Source: Paramecium pentaurelia
Taxonomy: Eukaryota; Ciliophora; Oligohymenophorea; Peniculida; Parameciidae
DNA: 64,000 bases
Reading direction: 5' to 3'
Assembly (NCBI GenBank): GCA_905183005.1
Contig: CAJJDO010000007.1
Location: forward strand, 671,385 to 735,384
Positions 1-11,844 of the stretch are shown here, in pieces. The notes under the pieces are model-generated. The model worked only from the letters and a program-made list of their open reading frames with translations. It searched no databases and was not told the origin of the DNA. The position numbers and the translations under genes are program-made. The number at the start of each line of letters is the position of its first letter. The stretch's first letter is position 1.

Positions 1-1403
1 AATTATTTTAATCCCACTATTCTATGTCATCTAAACTTTTCTTTTATTTTTCAATAATGATTTCACCATCCCATCTTTTAGGTAGACATATAATTTTTAT
101 AGTTTTATCCTTACTTGAAGTCATTAAAATTGAAGCATCTTCATTCCAAATCATTTTTGTTATTTCATTTTAATGAACTTAATATTCTTTTATAGGTGAA
201 CAATCCTTTGCACTCCAAATAGTAATTGTACCATCACTATTACCAATAAAAACTTCACCTCTACTACTTGACCAACATACACATCTACTTTTATCTTTAT
301 TTTTGAATTATGTAATCTTTTTTGTATTTTTTTCCTAAATTAATTTATTCTCTTATTACCTAACCAATACCTCCAATATCATAAACAATAGTAGAACCAG
401 TATAAAAACATATTCCTATTAAATAATTTTTAATTGGATCAACTGCTAAATCTCTTAGAAATTAATCATTGAAATCTAAGGTAATTAATTTAGAAGAATT
501 TTGAAATATCATAATTTATCCATTTCTATCTCCTATAAATGCACAATTTCTTATTTCATTGAATTTAAGACAAGTTAATTCATAATTGTGATGATAATCA
601 ACTTCTAATTATCCTGTTTAAAAATTTACTACTCTATAGTTTTAATCCTTGCTAACAGAATATATTAATTAATTAAATAGATACACTCCCATTACTCTAC
701 TTTAATGTTATTCAATTTCATAACTTGTATTTATTTTTCCAGGTAATATAGTTAAATAATTGATCATTCCATTATCTAAACCAATTAAAAGTGATTGATT
801 ATGAAAATATAAACAAATAGCTTAAGAATTATATTTTTTTGTCCAACTCTTAACTGAATGTTCCCAGCATTCTATTGAACCAACTGGAACTATTGCTTCA
901 TCATCTATAATATTCTAAATATATGCATCAAATCTGCTTAAAGCATTAGTTTCTGCATTTAATATAATCAGTAAATCTTCACTATAATAAAAATCTCTTA
1001 TTCCAAATTTAAAATTTTGTAAAATGGTTACTTAGATTTTACTTTAAGTTAAATTTAAAAAACTCTAAAATTAACCACTATTTATAATTCTTTCATTTTG
1101 AGAAATCACGTGTAAAAATTTTTCTAATTCCTATCTTCTTTGGTCTAATTCTTAGTCAGATTTACCAACTAAAAATGTTATATATTTCTTTTTAGGTAAG
1201 TCAGGTAATATATCTCCAAAATATTATGTTAAACTGTCCTTTAATTTTTTAAATTCGGAATATCTATCTAAATAATTTAAATACCTCTTTTATACTACCC
1301 ATTCTTTATTCTAATTTTGTATTTTTATTTAATAATGAACTGTCCTTCCATCTTCTTCACTAATTAAAAAAGAAGGAATAGATAGTTTATAATTTAATTA
1401 CAT
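1..1403 (-). CDS. PX domain + WD40 repeat protein (C-terminus beyond window)
   Basis: The reading frame starts at ATG 1403-1401 and runs off the left edge with no TGA, giving 459 codons in the window. One 25-bp intron (335-359, GTAATA...TTTAG) restores frame. Residues about 10-115 look like a PX (phox homology) phosphoinositide-binding domain: a basic RYLNYLDRYSEFKKL segment, a proline-containing LPDLPKKKY loop and a final RRQELEKFL helix. After a linker, residues about 190-459 carry WD40-like strands, for example GEVFIGNSDGTITIWSA and ASILMTSSKDKTIKI. PX domains usually direct proteins to endosomal membranes and WD40 propellers bind partners, so an endosomal scaffold is a reasonable inference. 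The combination resembles FYVE-WD40 proteins in logic but with a PX domain instead. Domain calls are by eye; the gene model is firm, the role is inferred. Confidence 0.8.
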
Positions 1404-1540
1404 TAATTTAATAATGAGCTCTTATAATTATAATATTACAAATATTTTATACAATATTAAATTAGATATAATAATAATAAATATATCAAAATAAGAAAAT
1501 ATATCAAATGATATACTAATAATCAAAAATACTTTAAATA

Positions 1541-1969
1541 TCATTCTAATTTTAATTAGATTGTAGAAATTTACATTTACTCCACCTTTTTTTCACTAAT
1601 CTTCTTTCCTCTATGATAAGTGCTTCTTATGTAACTTTCTGAATATTAATTTTGACAAATCATCCAATCTCCTGTTTTTAAATTTTTATCATCATATTAT
1701 CCTCTAAATTTCATTTTTATTATATTACATATGGTAAAGATCATCTGAAAAATTTTTAATAATCCATTATCCAACTCTGTATTTTCCTTTAAATTCACCT
1801 TCCTCACTTTATATATTTATAAAACTTTAATATACATTCTGTCAGAATATGTTAAGACCCATTTACCAACTTTCACTCCATATTCATAATTTCCTTCTGC
1901 TATTCCATTTTGAATTTCCTCTTTCATAAATCCATGTATCATCTATTTATCAGATAACAATTAGTTCAT
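1541..1969 (-). CDS. Small MORN-like repeat protein
   Basis: ATG at 1969-1967, TGA at 1543-1541. I favour two introns, 1807-1835 (29 bp, ending AAG) and 1704-1728 (25 bp, GTA...TAG), giving 124 aa. The spliced protein repeats a G-x-Y/F...G-x-W pattern: EGNYEYGVKVGKW, EFKGKYRVGQW and GQYDDKNLKTGDW. This is the spacing of MORN-type repeats, which often bind membranes or scaffold proteins. The unspliced frame is also open (142 aa), because 29+25 is a multiple of three, but its middle part loses the repeat pattern. The gene lies upstream of the PX-WD40 gene on the same strand, about 140 bp away. Function is otherwise unknown. Confidence 0.6.
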
Positions 1970-2538
1970 TTTAAATAAAAATAAAATCAAATAATGTTTT
2001 TTTTCTATTAGTTTTAAATAATCTCTATTATATTAGAACCTTAAATCTTTTTTTTTTGAAATAGAAATATATGTAGTGTATGATAAAATAGAAAATATTT
2101 TAAGGATAAACAATATTTAAAGAACTAAATCAATTTAAATATAAAATAAATAGTTCAAACAATTTTTGAATTATTTAGAAGAATAGAATAAAAGAATATT
2201 TATTTAATAAGGTTTATTGATAGAAAATAAGATTTTTATAATTAATAAGTTGATAGATTAAAGATAATTCATAAAGGATTAAAAAATATTAAATCCTATA
2301 TTAGACTTCAATTTTAATAAATTATTTTTTATTGCATAATGAATAGGATAAAAATAGATTATTTAAAATCAAGATGTATAAATGTATATTATATTTTACA
2401 TGACAATATTAAATAAATAGAAGGATATATCTATAATAAAAATAATCAGTTATTTGAAAATATGATTAAATTGTTCCGTTGATGATATATTTTACTTAAA
2501 CCAAATATAATTATATATTCTAGCAAAATTTTGTCATA
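1970..2538. other. Intergenic, no gene seen
   Basis: About 570 bp of very AT-rich sequence between divergent genes. All frames are broken by TGA and no repeat or RNA structure stands out. It should contain the promoters of the MORN-like gene (minus) and the gene starting at 2539 (plus). Confidence 0.6.
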
Positions 2539-3355
2539 ATGGATATTACCATTTCATGTTTTTGTGCCTTTTGTTGGTTCTTACTAGCTTGTGCATGTAT
2601 AACTATTCTTTAATAAAATAAATCGTAAATGAAAGCATCAAATAATAACAACATGCATTAGATGTTGTAATTCATCTAAGTTAATGAGACTTACAATAAT
2701 GAAATTGTAATTGTAAGGTTCATGGTCAATAAGCATGAGGTTTTGCCAAAAATAGAGTTCCAATTGAGTAATGATAATTCTGAACAATATTCATAGGCCC
2801 TCTATGATCATTTATATAATTTGAAACCAAATGAATGTAGCTTCTTATACTTTGTAAGCTATCGAATATCTATTAAAATACATTAGGATGAGCCTTTAAG
2901 TTTCATCTAGAAATAGAGATTTAATCTGATCACTTCGTTAAGCTCAAATGTTATTCTAAAATTATTAAACATTAATTATATACCCATAATAAGAACAAAT
3001 TATTCCTAGTACTAATTTGAAGAGGTAGAATGTTAATTAATCAACTTAGTCTATTCAATAAGGAAGTCATTCAGTAATTGAAAAATTGAATCTCTAATGG
3101 TAAGCATAATGTAAAACAAAATCTAAGATATCTAAAGAATTACTTTCGATAATAAATGAATTCAAATCTATTTATCGTATAGAAATACTCTTGAGATCCA
3201 CTTTAAAATAATTAAAGAAGGAAACCTATTAAGAATATGATGTTCTTTATGTACCAACAGACGAGTTAATAAAGTTAAAAACTAACATAGAATCTTCAAT
3301 AACGGACTGCTTTCGATATTTAGAATAAATGAATAATTGTAATTAGGTTAAATGA
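2539..3355 (+). CDS. Hypothetical protein with N-terminal membrane segment
   Basis: ATG 2539-2541, TGA 3353-3355, one 25-bp intron (GTAGAATG...ACTTAG) after the codons for F-E-E near residue 163; 263 aa. I chose this ATG because it adds a hydrophobic, Cys-rich N-terminus (CFCAFCWFLLACACITIL) that looks like a signal anchor or signal peptide; the next in-frame ATG is 2629-2631. The rest is hydrophilic, with no motif I recognise. The C-terminal half, after the intron, is Lys/Glu-rich and probably helical. It is followed 90 bp later by the SAXO-like gene on the same strand. I cannot assign a function. Confidence 0.7.
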
Positions 3356-3445
3356 GTAATATATTTCAGATGAATTCATATATTAACTAGTTAAAAATGT
3401 ATGGTAATTATTATCAATATAAATATTAATTATTTGATTAATTAA

Positions 3446-4278
3446 ATGGCATAATAAACCCCTTAATAATGCAAAGCTAACTTAGTTTAATAATCTATTT
3501 CAAATTAATAAAAAAATCTATGCTCAATTAATTAATCTTAAATAGCAGAAAAGGATTTATTATCCTCAAAAAAGAAAGTATAATATAATCAATCCTGTTT
3601 AAAAAGTCTATGACAGACTAATGAGTTCTTAAACAAATTGAGATAACTAATCATAACTCTCTTAATATTTTGATCATTTAGGAGGTAGAAATTTAATTAA
3701 TTTTAGGCAAATGTTTATGTTCATTATGTAACTGTGGAAAACATAAATGTAATAACAAGAATTGTATTAACAAACATTAATTACATGGAAATTATACAAT
3801 ATATCAAAAAGAATTTGTAAAAAAGACTCAAGAAAATGGATCAAAATGTAACTAAAATATATTTTAATAACCAAAATTTACATGTAACTTAGCAAATGTG
3901 ACAACTTATAAAGTAATTAAGTGGAAACTATGAATTAAGCATGATTTTTCAGGATATAATAGTAAAGTAGATTTACAGAAGAATACATCTAAACCTACTG
4001 TTAATGGTATTCCTTTTTCTGGAATATCAACTTATAATAATATGTATTTAAATTGGGGAATGGGTGACACACCTCAATTATTACCATAAAACAATCCTAC
4101 TATTATCAAAGAAATGCCATTTATGGGAAAAAGCATTTATAAAGATAGTTATTAAGGAACTCAAACACTTAATGGCTAATATAATAATGAATATCACAAA
4201 GAGTTTGATCCTAAACATTTGAACCAATGTCCAGCAAAAGAGGTGTTAGAAGAGGTTGCTAAAAGTACTTAATTTTGA
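3446..4278 (+). CDS. SAXO/FAM154-type microtubule-stabilising protein
   Basis: The central and C-terminal exons are clear and end at TGA 4276-4278. A Cys-rich motif, CLCSLCNCGKHKC, matches the start of the Mn module of SAXO (FAM154, STOP-like axonemal) proteins, which bind and stabilise ciliary and basal-body microtubules. It is followed by the family's spaced T-x-Y...DF motifs (TTYKHDFSGY) and P-F-x-G...Y segments. A 22-bp intron (GTAGAAATTT...TTTAG) precedes the Cys motif. A 27-bp intron ending AAG and containing an in-frame TGA lies before the HDFSGY exon. The N-terminal exon is uncertain: starting at ATG 3446-3448 requires a 37-bp intron (3609-3645), longer than the rest of this window. 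The Cys motif and frame are seen; axonemal or basal-body location is from the family. Confidence 0.72.
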
Positions 4279-4351
4279 ATTAATTTCAGAGAGTTGATTA
4301 TAGATAAAAATAATATTATTATATTTTTAATTTATTTATTAAATACTCAAT

Positions 4352-6079
4352 ATGAATAATAAAAAGCCTTATTTTCATTAAAAGACAGTTAAAGATTTAA
4401 ATTTAAACTCTGTATAAGATTAAACTTAATCATTCATATTGAATGATTCTTAAATTATGAAATTGACAACATAAATTAATTAATAGAATCAAAAAATCAA
4501 TAAATTAATCAAAACTATTGATGACTCTAGATAAGAATAACATAATAAATTTAATCAACATTATAAAGAACTTTTCAATTCTAATTCAAAATAATACAAT
4601 CAAGAAATATTAAAGGAAATATCTGCATTAAAATAGAAGTTTGAAAAAATTGAGGAAACTTAACCTTTTTAGACAACTAAATAGAAAACTCATTATTACT
4701 CATAATTACCTCCATTGTAATCTTCTTATTTTGAATAATAAAAATCAGAAAAAAAAGAGGAATCAATTTATAAATAACCATAGGATTAAAAGAATAGAGG
4801 AATTAAAAGCTAATCTATATATGAAAAAGAAATTGAAGACTTGAATTTAGAAGTCTAAACCAAACATCAATCACATAGTACTCATAAAAAATCAAAATAA
4901 AATCAATCTTAAAATAACTATACTAAAACTGAAGCATCCCCTCCTTAATCATCAAAAAGAAAGATATCAAATTCTTAGACTATTATGTCTAGATAAAAAA
5001 AAAGAATATAAAAACTAGATAATAGCAATAATTTTGATTATTTTAAAGATCCTCATAGGATTAACACTAAATAATCTTTTGAATAAGGTAAATTAAAAAT
5101 AAAATCTTAATAAAAAAATTAGTTTGATTTAAAATAATCAAAATAATTATTAAGAAGATTTAGAGTTGTTTCAATATGTGTTTGGTTATCTTTAACATTG
5201 TTAAAATACTGCCAAAAGATTTGGTATTAAAAATATATGATTTTTAAAGATTGGTCATAAGAATTGATTGGTCAATTTGACTCTTAGTTTGTAAGTTTCT
5301 TTTATGTAATTAGAGAATTATTAATTTGTAGTGGATAAATTTTATAAAGAATGTATACTAAAAAAATTAATAGACAAATCATGGGTATTTAAATCACAAT
5401 CTGATATTCAGATTAAATGTCATAATATTTTGGTTGTGTTGGAAATCTTCTTTAAAAATCTAATTGTTCAATCTTTAGATCTTTCTGTAGACCATATTAA
5501 TTTTATATAAAAATTTTCCTTAAAAAAAGGATATTTATTATCAGGTCATAGTAGATTTGTAATAAATAGGATTAATGTAAGACCAAATAATACTCTTAAG
5601 TAATGAATGAATATTCTATTAAAAGTATCAATAATCATTAATAGATATAAATGATAATTTTGGAATATTCATATATTTAGATACTTCTTCCTCTAATTGT
5701 AGAAGGAGAATTTTGGATGAGGATGCCAAATTATAAGGAATCTCTAAAAATATTTGTATCAATTCTACATTATTTGTATATTGAGACATTTTAAAATTTA
5801 CCTTCAATATAAAAGGATATAACTTATGATAATGTATTTTTATTTTATAGTTTAAAAAAGGATTGGATTCCTTTGTTCGATTTTAGTAGAAATCCAATAG
5901 ATGGATTTTATTAATTGATAAATTGTAAACATCCTAAATATTCTTATAACAAAGATGGAGTTGTTTTAGGATTATATAATAAAGTTGAATTGCATCCAAT
6001 AATTCTTCATAATGGATATAGAAATATTAGAGAAAACTTTAGGTAATATTGTGATTATATTTTATCTTTAATATTATGA
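4352..6079 (+). CDS. Hypothetical Gln-rich protein of about 560 aa
   Basis: ATG 4352-4354, TGA 6077-6079. The first 250 or so residues are very rich in Gln, Asn, Lys and Ser and look disordered or coiled. Then comes a short hydrophobic stretch (VVSICVWLSLTLLKY) and a more structured C-terminal half with segments such as KDWIPLFDFSRNPIDGFYQ and DGVVLGLYNKVELHP. Two introns are needed. The first is near 5291-5315 (25 bp, or a 19-bp alternative). The second is near 5600-5625, with an alternative at GTAATAAATAGG about 40 bp upstream; all combinations keep the downstream frame, so the exact joins are uncertain. I recognise no family. Confidence 0.65.
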
Positions 6080-6306
6080 TAATTTTGAATAGGATAGATA
6101 ATAATAATGATTGGTTAAATTTATTTTTTTTTAAATTAAAAAATTAATATTTAGAGAATAATTTCATATTTATTTTAATAGAACAATTATTCAATTAATA
6201 AGACAATTTAAATAAAGGTTGATGTGATAAAATATCACTCTTATTAAGAAACATTGTATTTAATGTATGATTTTAATATGCAAAATTAATTATAAAATTT
6301 TTTGGT

Positions 6307-6573
6307 TCATTGTATTTCCCTTAATCTCTTAATCATTGATGAATGCAATGAACTATCAAGGTATTTATTGATATGATTTTTTAATCGTATTTTTTTAGCA
6401 TATCCACAACTTTCTGATGATTCAATCGAAACTGATGTTGACACTTCTGCAGGTTCCCATACTTGCTTTACAAATTCTAATTCTGTTTTGTCTCCATCAC
6501 ATAATAATTCTTAAATAATTTGTTCATCGAAATGTTTTGATGCTAGTTTCAAGCATACAGCTTCAGAATTCAT
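6307..6573 (-). CDS. Small hypothetical protein (88 aa)
   Basis: An intronless frame from ATG 6573-6571 to TGA 6309-6307. It is acidic and Ser/Glu-rich in the middle (ESSESCGY) and basic at the C-terminus (KKIRLKNHINKY). It has no signal peptide, membrane segment or known motif. It converges on the Gln-rich gene ending at 6079. The even composition and complete frame support a real gene, but the short length keeps confidence moderate. Confidence 0.5.
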
Positions 6574-6579
6574 AAAATT

Positions 6580-7452
6580 ATTTATGAATTAATATATATT
6601 TATTAGTATTTGATAACCCCATGATAGTAATGGCAATATTAATAAAAAATTACTTATATTAAAATATTTAAAGTAGCTTGATCACTTACTTCACTTAAAG
6701 TCAGTAAATAATTGTATATAATAAAATATATCTAAGAATATAAAACATAATCAACATTTAAAGAAAAATAAAATAATACAAAAAATTGAATGCTGCTAAA
6801 TATATATGTTATCATAAGAATTTAGATATATTATTTTATTTAATTACATATAAAAAGATAATTAGATATCTATAAAATTTTGTAATTGTTGTTTATTCTT
6901 CTTTCTCAGTATTTAGAGTTCAATCAAATTAGAATAATAGAATACTTAATTAAGTTGATAACAACATTCTTAAAACTAAATTAATTAGTGCTTCCATTTT
7001 CTGAAATATTGCTATTAATTAATAAAATAAAGAGTACCATTTTAGGATCATAATAATGAAGTCTAGAATACTTTTTGACTAAGATTCAAATATTATATTT
7101 TAAATTATGACTTTAAAATTGGATTTCTTTGTAAATTCTTAAAGAATCCTTCTTCATAAACTCATCTTGAGAAAACTCTAAAATATATATTTATTAATAG
7201 AAAAGAAAGAGTATATGATTGTTTATGAATAAAATATATGAAATCTTTAGGAAATGATAGTAAATTATTTGTGATGATAGTATCAATTTTTAATTTATAT
7301 TGAATATTAATGCTATCAAAATAAATCTATATAGAATTATATTAATAAAGTATTAAAATAACACTGTGACGTAAAAGTTTATTTATTAATGACATCAAAG
7401 AAATTGAGTTCATAAGTAATGATGGTGTATTTTTAATAATTAAAATTACAAA
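6580..7452. other. Intergenic, no gene seen
   Basis: About 870 bp of AT-rich sequence between the 88-aa minus-strand gene and the protease gene. TGA occurs often in every frame and I could not build a spliced model on either strand. No repeat or RNA gene is obvious. Confidence 0.55.
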
Positions 7453-8431
7453 ATGTCCAAAACATTATTAGCTTTAGGCACAATTGCACTCCTTGGAACA
7501 CTTATGATGGTGAATCAACCAGATTAACTTGACTTCGCCTCAAAATATCAAACATTCAAATAAAAATACGGAAAGAGATATTCATAAACTGAAGATGCTT
7601 ATAGAATGGCAGTCTATACATAAAATGTCTTATATGCTGAATCAGTCAACTTGTAAGAAGGAAAAAGAGTTTTTGGTGAAACTATCTTCTTTGATTTAAC
7701 AAAAGAAGAATTTGCTGAAACTTATTTGACTCTCAAAATCACAGAAGAAGATTTGAATCTTGAAAGAGTTCCTGCCAAGAATATTCAAGCTGCTGATAAA
7801 ATTGATTGGACTAAAAATGGAGCAGTCACTGATGTTAAAGACTAAGGATAATGTGGTTCATGCTGGACATTCGGTACAACAGGAGTTTTGGAAGGTTTCT
7901 TCTTTACAACTACTGGTGAATTACCAAATTTATCTGAATAATAATTGTTGGATTGCTCAACTTTCTAAGATTTCAATCTTGGTTGCAATGGTGGTCTCCC
8001 ATACAGAGCATTATAATATGTTAAGAGAAGTGGTATTACAACTTAAGCTGCTTATCCATATGTATTATTTTAATATTAATATTTAGACTGCTGTTTAAGG
8101 ATCATGCAGAATTAAGGGAGGTGCTTATCACATTAAAGGAGCTGTCTAATTAGAAGCCACAGAAGAAGCTTTGATCTCATATCTTAATGAAGGACCAGTT
8201 TCAGTTGGAGTCGATGCTAGCAACTGGTAATACTATAATCCAGATACTGAAAAAATTTTCAGCAATTGCTAAGAGAGCTTAAATCATGCAGTTTTGGCTG
8301 TTGGTTATGACAAAGATTCAATTAAAATCAAGAACTCTTGGAGTACTGCATGGGGAGATAAGGGATATATTCATTTAGCTAGAGGAAAAAACACTTGTGG
8401 TGTTTATAATACTAATGTTGTTGTTGTTTGA
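7453..8431 (+). CDS. Papain-family (C1A) cysteine protease, cathepsin L-like
   Basis: ATG 7453-7455, TGA 8429-8431, one 25-bp intron (8062-8086); 317 aa. A hydrophobic signal peptide covers about residues 1-20. It is followed by an I29-type inhibitory propeptide (FASKYQTFKQKYGKRY ... VFGETIFFDLTKEEF). The mature enzyme starts near KIDWTKNGAVTDVKDQGQ. The active site is intact: oxyanion Gln131 and catalytic Cys137 in QGQCGSCWTF, His270 in LNHAVLAVGY, Asn286 in IKNSWSTAWG. The GCNGG motif and paired cysteines are also present. Gln131 is encoded by TAA. It is expected to be secreted or sent to phagosomes/lysosomes as a zymogen, activated by propeptide removal. The length is slightly short for cathepsin L but complete. 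Confidence 0.95.
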
Positions 8432-8476
8432 AAAAATTAATAATTTATATTTCACAAAGTAATAAAAATTACATTT

Positions 8477-8782
8477 TCAATTTATTTTTGCATGTTATTT
8501 TTATAAAAACATTGGATTTCTATGAACAATTAAAGAATTAATGTATTCATTAGGAGAATATTCATAATTTTATTATTGATCTTATTCACTTAATTCTTTC
8601 AAAAATATGTCAGTTAAACAATCACGAGTCTTAATGTTTTCAATTTTTTAAGTAAATTTTTTATTTACATTTATAAATTCTATCAGATTGCTAGGATTCT
8701 TACTCACTTAAACTCTTCTATGATATTTTAATGTTTCAAAATTTGGAAGTTGATTTGATTTTTTATATTGTTTTAAATTCAT
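8477..8782 (-). CDS. Small hypothetical protein (101 aa)
   Basis: An intronless frame from ATG 8782-8780 to TGA 8479-8477. The protein is hydrophilic, basic in its first half and Gln/Tyr-rich near the end (SEQDQQQNYEYSPNEY). No motif or membrane segment is recognised. Its stop lies 45 bp from the protease stop, in convergent orientation. Confidence 0.55.
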
Positions 8783-8891
8783 TTTTTTTATTTTAATATT
8801 ATAGTTTATAATTTTTTACATTAAATTTTTGCCTGGTGATATTTTACATATTTAAGAGTTTGATCAATTATTTGTCTACCTAAATAATTAA

Positions 8892-9687
8892 ATGATGAAA
8901 GAACCTGAGAAAATCATGAAAAAGAATATCTTAAATGGACAAATTAAATACTAAGTTAAATGGAAGGGCTTTGAAGAAACTACATGGGAAACTGATGAAA
9001 CTATGAAGAAATATAAAGAACTCATTGAAGATTATAATTATTTCTCATTGACTGGTGAAAGATATGATGAAAAAAAACTAGAAGAAATCAGATAATTAAC
9101 TGTTTAATCATAACCAAGAACTGCTATCAAAAGAGTAGCAGTACCAAAATTAATGCCTCCATGTGAATTAAATAAAAAAGAAAAAAAGATAGATAAAATT
9201 GATAATAAACACATTGAAATTATAGACAATCCTAAAAATGATTAACAACAAGATAAATTAAATATTGTTTAACCATCTAATACTATAATCAATTTTAATG
9301 AAATGTCTAAGTATAATTTGTTTCTAAATTTAAGAAAAGCCCCATAAAAATTAGCAAATTCTAATGATAAATTAGAAACAATAAAATTACAAACTGATGA
9401 AAATAAAGGATTGTTTTCACTTATTTGGAAAGAGAGATCAGATGGTATTAGACCATATTGTGATGAATATACATATGAAGATTTCAAAACATAAGCTCCT
9501 TTATTTTTTATTTAGTTTTTTGAAACCTGTATTTTTGAATGTTAAAGTTAAAATGATATTAAGTAATTATTCTAATTAATTTAGATTTGAAATTCAAGGA
9601 TAAGATATTGCTGAAAGAATTTTAGTAATTAAAGATATTTTACAAAAAAGAGATTAGGATAAAAAGATAAACCAAGTTCAATTATGA
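8892..9687 (+). CDS. HP1-like protein: chromodomain plus chromo-shadow-like domain
   Basis: ATG 8892-8894, TGA 9685-9687, one 22-bp intron (9563-9584); 257 aa. The N-terminus is a chromodomain (about residues 1-50): an ILNGQIKYQVKWKGF strand followed by TTWETDE, the typical NG-x-x-x-Y-x-V-K-W-K-G...TWE pattern that reads methylated histone lysines. A charged hinge follows. Residues about 170-225 (LIWKERSDGIRPY ... APLFFIQFFETCIFE) resemble a chromo-shadow dimerisation domain with a DG-x-x-x-Y turn and a C-terminal I-x-F-x-E helix. This is the HP1 layout, so heterochromatin binding in the macro- or micronucleus is likely. Some aromatic-cage residues at the N-terminus may be degenerate, and the shadow domain is a visual match only. 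Confidence 0.82.
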
Positions 9688-10440
9688 TTCTTTTCATATA
9701 TAAAGCATAATATAATTAAATTATTGTAAACCATATTTTTATTAATTAAATATAATAATTTTATAAAGTTAATGATAATTAATTCAATATGATCATCTCT
9801 ACTCGAAGATTTCATTTAATGAGATTCTCGATTCGCTAATGATCTAAATTAAATAATCGAATTTACGTTGAGCTTTGCTTATTAATTAAGTATAAAGCAT
9901 TAAATCGACTCATAATTATTCTTATATGTAAAATTCATTAAATTTTACAATTCAATCTCTTCTCTCTATTTTTTTACTTATTTATCTAGTTGACTTTCTA
10001 AAATGAGATACTAAATTATTTTATTCAAAACTAAAAAAGAATTTATTTTGATACTATAATTCAACGATTTAATTAAAAATTTAGAATTACTTTCTAAATC
10101 AATTTTTAGAATAATTATCTTAATTCAATCTAAATCAATTAATATATAATTTTTTAAAGATATTCATAGAGGAATATTATTGATAATATATGAAAAAAAT
10201 TATATAATTATAATAAATAAATAAATAGAAAACTGCTATTTTTTGTTTTCAAAGGAAAATTGTAAGTTAAATTAGATATACATAATTTTTGTTGAAATTT
10301 TTATCAATACCTATTATATAGAAATAGAAATATGCAAAAATTTAGTTAACGCTATATTTCATTCTTATTTAATAATACCCATTATTAGAAGATGAAAACA
10401 AGATTTATATATATTTATATAATAAATTAATTCGTTTTTG
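9688..10440. other. Intergenic, with a less AT-rich patch at about 9786-9910
   Basis: About 750 bp between the HP1-like and MFS genes with no supported coding frame. Most is extremely AT-rich. The stretch 9786-9910 contains several CG dinucleotides (CTCGAAG, CTCGATTCGC, ATCGAATTTACG) and is visibly less AT-rich. I could not fold it into a tRNA or match snoRNA boxes. Confidence 0.45.
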
Positions 10441-11844
10441 ATGCAGAGCTATTCCTTTGACTATATATTAGATTAATTTATTGGTTTTGGAAAATATCAA
10501 CTACAAACATTTGCTAATAGTTGTGCCCTGTCTTGCAATTTTGGAAATTTGGCTTTGTTACTTAGTTTACTCTTAAAATTATATAAATAAGAATTAGATA
10601 TCACTATGAATAAAGTAATTTTATTGGCAGTGGTTCATAGAATTGGAAGTGCATTAGCAGGTATTTTCGTAATGAAATTTAATAATATTTTGGGAAGAAT
10701 AAAAATTATAAAATATTCTTTAATAGTATTGGCACTTGCTTAATTATCTGCATCAATTGCTGAAAAATATTTCATAATTTTGTTTGTATTTATATTCTAA
10801 GGATTTATGCATGGAATATGTGCATAATATAGTTAATTATTAACAATAGAAGTGATTCCTAGAAATAATAGAGGATAAATGGCTGCTTTGGTTAATCTTT
10901 TTCATGGAATAGGAAGTGGTTATCCAATATTATTATGGTATCTTTTTTGTGAAGATTATGAAAATGGGAATCATAATGCCATCCATTTTTGTAATGCTTT
11001 ACTAACAATTTCTATTTACTATTATCTTAAGAAATATGGAAGAGATAATCCTAGATATTATTTATCTATGGGAAGATTTAGTGAATGTTTTTATGAAATT
11101 GATCACATATTGAAGGAAAATTAATGTGCCTATTTTGATAAACTAAACAATCAATAAAAAGATGCTTTGATTCTATGGTATGCAGAAAACTTTTCTGAAA
11201 CAAAATAAAAAAAGTCATAAATATCTACTCTCTTTACAAAGAATAATATTAGAATAACTATTTATGTAATTTCAATCTAAATTATTTATTATGCTGCAAC
11301 ATCAATATAATAATACTTATTACCTTTTATATATCATGATAAGTAAAAGGGATTCGAATCATTATTTTTTTAACAAGTAGGTATCATTCCTGCAGTGTTT
11401 ATTTAATCATTTTTTATTGATAGTCCTACTTTTGGTAGAGCTAAATCTGGTATGATTATTTCAATTTTATTATGCATTACTTATTTGTTGATTTTCTATT
11501 AATAGGATACATATATATCATAATAAGTTTTAGTTAGATTTCTATTAGAAATTTAATTTACAGTAATGTAAATTATGATCAATGAGTCATTCAATAGTAA
11601 TCTTCGAGCATTAGGATTAAGTTTTTCATATGTAATAGCTAAAATATCTTAATTGCTTTCCCCTGTAATTATTTTTAAATTATATGAAACTCAAATATTT
11701 CTGCCATTTTTATTTTGTGGATGTTTATTTCTAGTTAATGGAATACTTTATGCAACATTCCCAAGAGAAAGAACAAAAAAGGCATTAGATTTAGATTTAT
11801 CTGAAAGTCTAAGTTAAAGCAAAAGGAGTGATAGTGAGTATTGA
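10441..11844 (+). CDS. Major facilitator superfamily transporter
   Basis: An intronless frame from ATG 10441-10443 to TGA 11842-11844; 467 aa, a usual MFS length. It has about 10-12 hydrophobic segments, with the loop between the N- and C-terminal bundles at about residues 200-270. The segment FIFQGFMHGICAQYSQLLTIE followed by IPRNNRGQMAALVNLFHGIG has the R-x-x-x-x-G-x-x-x-x-x-x-x-x-G pattern of the organic ion/SV2-type sugar-transporter branch (P-x-x-x-R-G). The C-terminal tail is basic and Ser-rich. It probably carries a small organic solute across the plasma or vacuolar membrane; the substrate cannot be read from the sequence. Confidence 0.85.

Noticed and set aside
9786..9910. Possible tRNA gene
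   Set aside because: TTCGATTCG-like strings resemble a T-arm, but no acceptor stem or anticodon arm could be drawn on either strand.
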